From: Bryobacterales bacterium
GTDB lineage: Bacteria > Cyanobacteriota > Vampirovibrionia > Obscuribacterales > Obscuribacteraceae
Assembly: GCA_903970295.1 (NCBI GenBank)
Contig: CAJCHQ010000562.1
Span: forward strand, 1 to 6,757
Direction: 5' to 3'
Length of the DNA: 6,757 nt
Position numbers and translations under genes: made by a program. A model generated the notes under the pieces. That model was not told the origin of the DNA. It ran no database searches and worked only from the letters and a program-made list of their open reading frames with translations. Shown one piece after another: positions 6,318-6,757 of this stretch. The first letter of the stretch is position 1, and each line of letters begins with the position of its first letter.

Positions 6318-6365
6318 ATGCGGCTGTTAGCTGACGTGGAACTTTCTGCATCGAACTGGGTCTAA
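6318..6365 (+). CDS. Possible 15-codon leader reading frame
   Basis: MRLLADVELSASNWV, from ATG 6318 to TAA 6363-6365. The ATG is one base after the TAG of the LRV-repeat gene, so a terminating ribosome could restart here, although there is no independent Shine-Dalgarno. Its stop codon lies in the 5' arm of the proposed pseudoknot stem 1 of the next gene's leader, so translation could influence that fold. A frame this short can arise by chance. Confidence 0.25.
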   Translation: MRLLADVELSASNWV

Positions 6366-6401
6366 GGGTGGCCCGTGTCCTAGACGGGAAACACACGGGA
6401 G
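6360..6401 (+). promoter_or_regulatory. Candidate H-type pseudoknot covering the ribosome binding site of the 71-residue gene
   Basis: Stem 1 pairs 6360-6367 (GTCTAAGG, one A bulged) with CCTAGAC at 6379-6385. Stem 2 pairs CCCGTGT at 6372-6378, in the loop of stem 1, with ACACGGG at 6393-6399; it is seven perfect base pairs. The stems abut directly at 6378/6379. Connecting loops are 4 nt (6368-6371) and 7 nt (6386-6392, GGGAAAC), lengths that an H-type pseudoknot can accept. The Shine-Dalgarno GGGAG (6397-6401) lies partly in stem 2. A competing hairpin CCCGT (6372-6376) with ACGGG (6384-6388) would free it. I recognise no known riboswitch class. Confidence 0.4.
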
Positions 6402-6408
6402 TTTTCAA

Positions 6409-6624
6409 ATGCATACACCTCCGACTTTAGATGAGCTTGAAAAATGTCGACAAATGCTAGTTGCAGATATTGATTCCGAGACGAAAGCTGGCGACATTGA
6501 CACAAAAGAAATTCGCGCCAGCAAGAAAGCTCTGAAAGAAATCGAACGGATGATTGAGGAATCTCGCGCTAATTTAGTGCACATGCCGACAGTCCATGTA
6601 TTAGGGCTTGGCGCCGCGCTATGA
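6409..6624 (+). CDS. Small charged helical protein of unknown function, 71 residues
   Basis: It starts at ATG 6409 with GGGAG seven bases upstream and ends at TGA 6622-6624. Residues about 6-53 are rich in Glu, Lys, Asp and Arg with regularly placed Leu, Ile and Met, suggesting one or two amphipathic helices or a short coiled coil. The last 17 residues (VHMPTVHVLGLGAAL) are hydrophobic and uncharged. I do not recognise a family. It follows the LRV-repeat gene by 92 bases on the same strand and is closed by a GC-rich hairpin overlapping its stop codon, so the two may share a transcript. The good ribosome binding site and a terminator at the stop support a real gene. The ribosome binding site may be masked by leader RNA structure. 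Confidence 0.7.
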   Translation: MHTPPTLDELEKCRQMLVADIDSETKAGDIDTKEIRASKKALKEIERMIEESRANLVHMPTVHVLGLGAAL

Positions 6625-6643
6625 TGCGCCGCGCCCTTCTCTT
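6610..6643 (+). terminator. GC-rich hairpin terminator overlapping the stop of the 71-residue gene
   Basis: GGCGCCGCGC (6610-6619) pairs with GCGCCGCGCC (6626-6635), nine of ten positions with one C-C mismatch, around the 6-nt loop TATGAT, which contains most of the TGA stop. The pyrimidine stretch CTTCTCTT follows. The stem is strong but the U-tract is interrupted by C, so termination may be partial. It could also work for transcripts arriving from the right edge. Confidence 0.55.
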
Positions 6644-6657
6644 ATCCAAGATGCTCT

Positions 6658-6675
6658 CCTAGATCACGATCTAGG
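6658..6675. repeat. 18-bp near-palindrome
   Basis: CCTAGATC (6658-6665) and GATCTAGG (6668-6675) are perfect inverted copies around AC. As DNA it looks like a dimeric operator; as RNA it gives a 7-bp stem with a 4-nt loop. It lies 22 bases past the hairpin terminator arm and includes the stop codon of the possible minus-strand gene. No U-run follows on either strand. Confidence 0.45.
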
Positions 6676-6757
6676 CAGCTTCGACGACAGCGCGCAGCGG
6701 CGAGTGCCGCCTTGCAATACCCCGGCGGTTGTTGTTTCCCAACCTGACTATGCGTTC
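6671..6757 (-). CDS. Possible C-terminal end of a minus-strand gene, open at the right edge
   Basis: Reading leftward from the right edge, the minus strand is open for 28 codons to TAG at 6673-6671. The end is arginine-rich and reads RHSPLRAVVEAA at the C-terminus. It would converge on the 71-residue gene, and its stop falls in the 18-bp near-palindrome. A plus-strand frame beginning at TTG 6608 is also open through here to the edge, so the choice of strand is uncertain. Confidence 0.28.
   Translation of the reverse strand, partial: ERIVRLGNNNRRGIARRHSPLRAVVEAA

Noticed and set aside
6608..6757. Plus-strand frame open from TTG 6608 to the right edge
   Set aside because: Its start overlaps the end of the 71-residue gene and the terminator hairpin, with no ribosome binding site. 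It competes with the minus-strand frame and neither can be settled at the edge.

Overview
The window comes from a mid-GC bacterial chromosome. I see no insertion sequence, transposase, phage gene or CRISPR array. Two exported proteins with Sec-type signal peptides, a CNNM/CorC membrane protein and a small leucine-rich-repeat-variant (LRV/HEAT-like) protein point to a bacterium with a substantial exported proteome. The mix of gene types reminds me of Candidatus Melainabacteria/Obscuribacterales, but that is an impression and not a demonstrated assignment.

Layout. (1) Bases 1-669, plus strand: the 3' part of a polytopic membrane protein of unknown function, open at the left edge. (2) Bases 679-870, minus strand: a startless fragment resembling the C-terminal end of a prepilin peptidase, probably a gene remnant. 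(3) Bases 882-4035, minus strand: a tight operon, read from right to left. It encodes a 72-residue unknown protein, an aldo/keto reductase, an exported Lys/Ser/Asn-rich repeat protein and an exported patatin-like phospholipase. The last three genes are joined by two GTGA overlaps, so they are probably translationally coupled. (4) Bases 4234-5667, plus strand: a CNNM/CorC (DUF21-CBS-CBS-CorC_HlyC) protein transcribed divergently from the operon. (5) Bases 5668-5938: a spacer with no convincing gene. (6) Bases 5939-6624, plus strand: a 125-residue protein built on an exact 26-residue LRV-like repeat, then a structured leader, then a 71-residue charged helical protein, then a GC-rich hairpin terminator. 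(7) The right edge holds an 18-bp near-palindrome and possibly the C-terminus of a minus-strand gene.

The least ordinary parts are two. One is the exported repeat protein, which has five short PTA/PTR motifs and then six 26-30 residue modules, and sits between a reductase and a phospholipase. The other is the leader at 6318-6408, where a 15-codon reading frame ends inside a sequence that can fold as an H-type pseudoknot covering the ribosome binding site of the 71-residue gene. Both are read by eye from the sequence and have not been tested.
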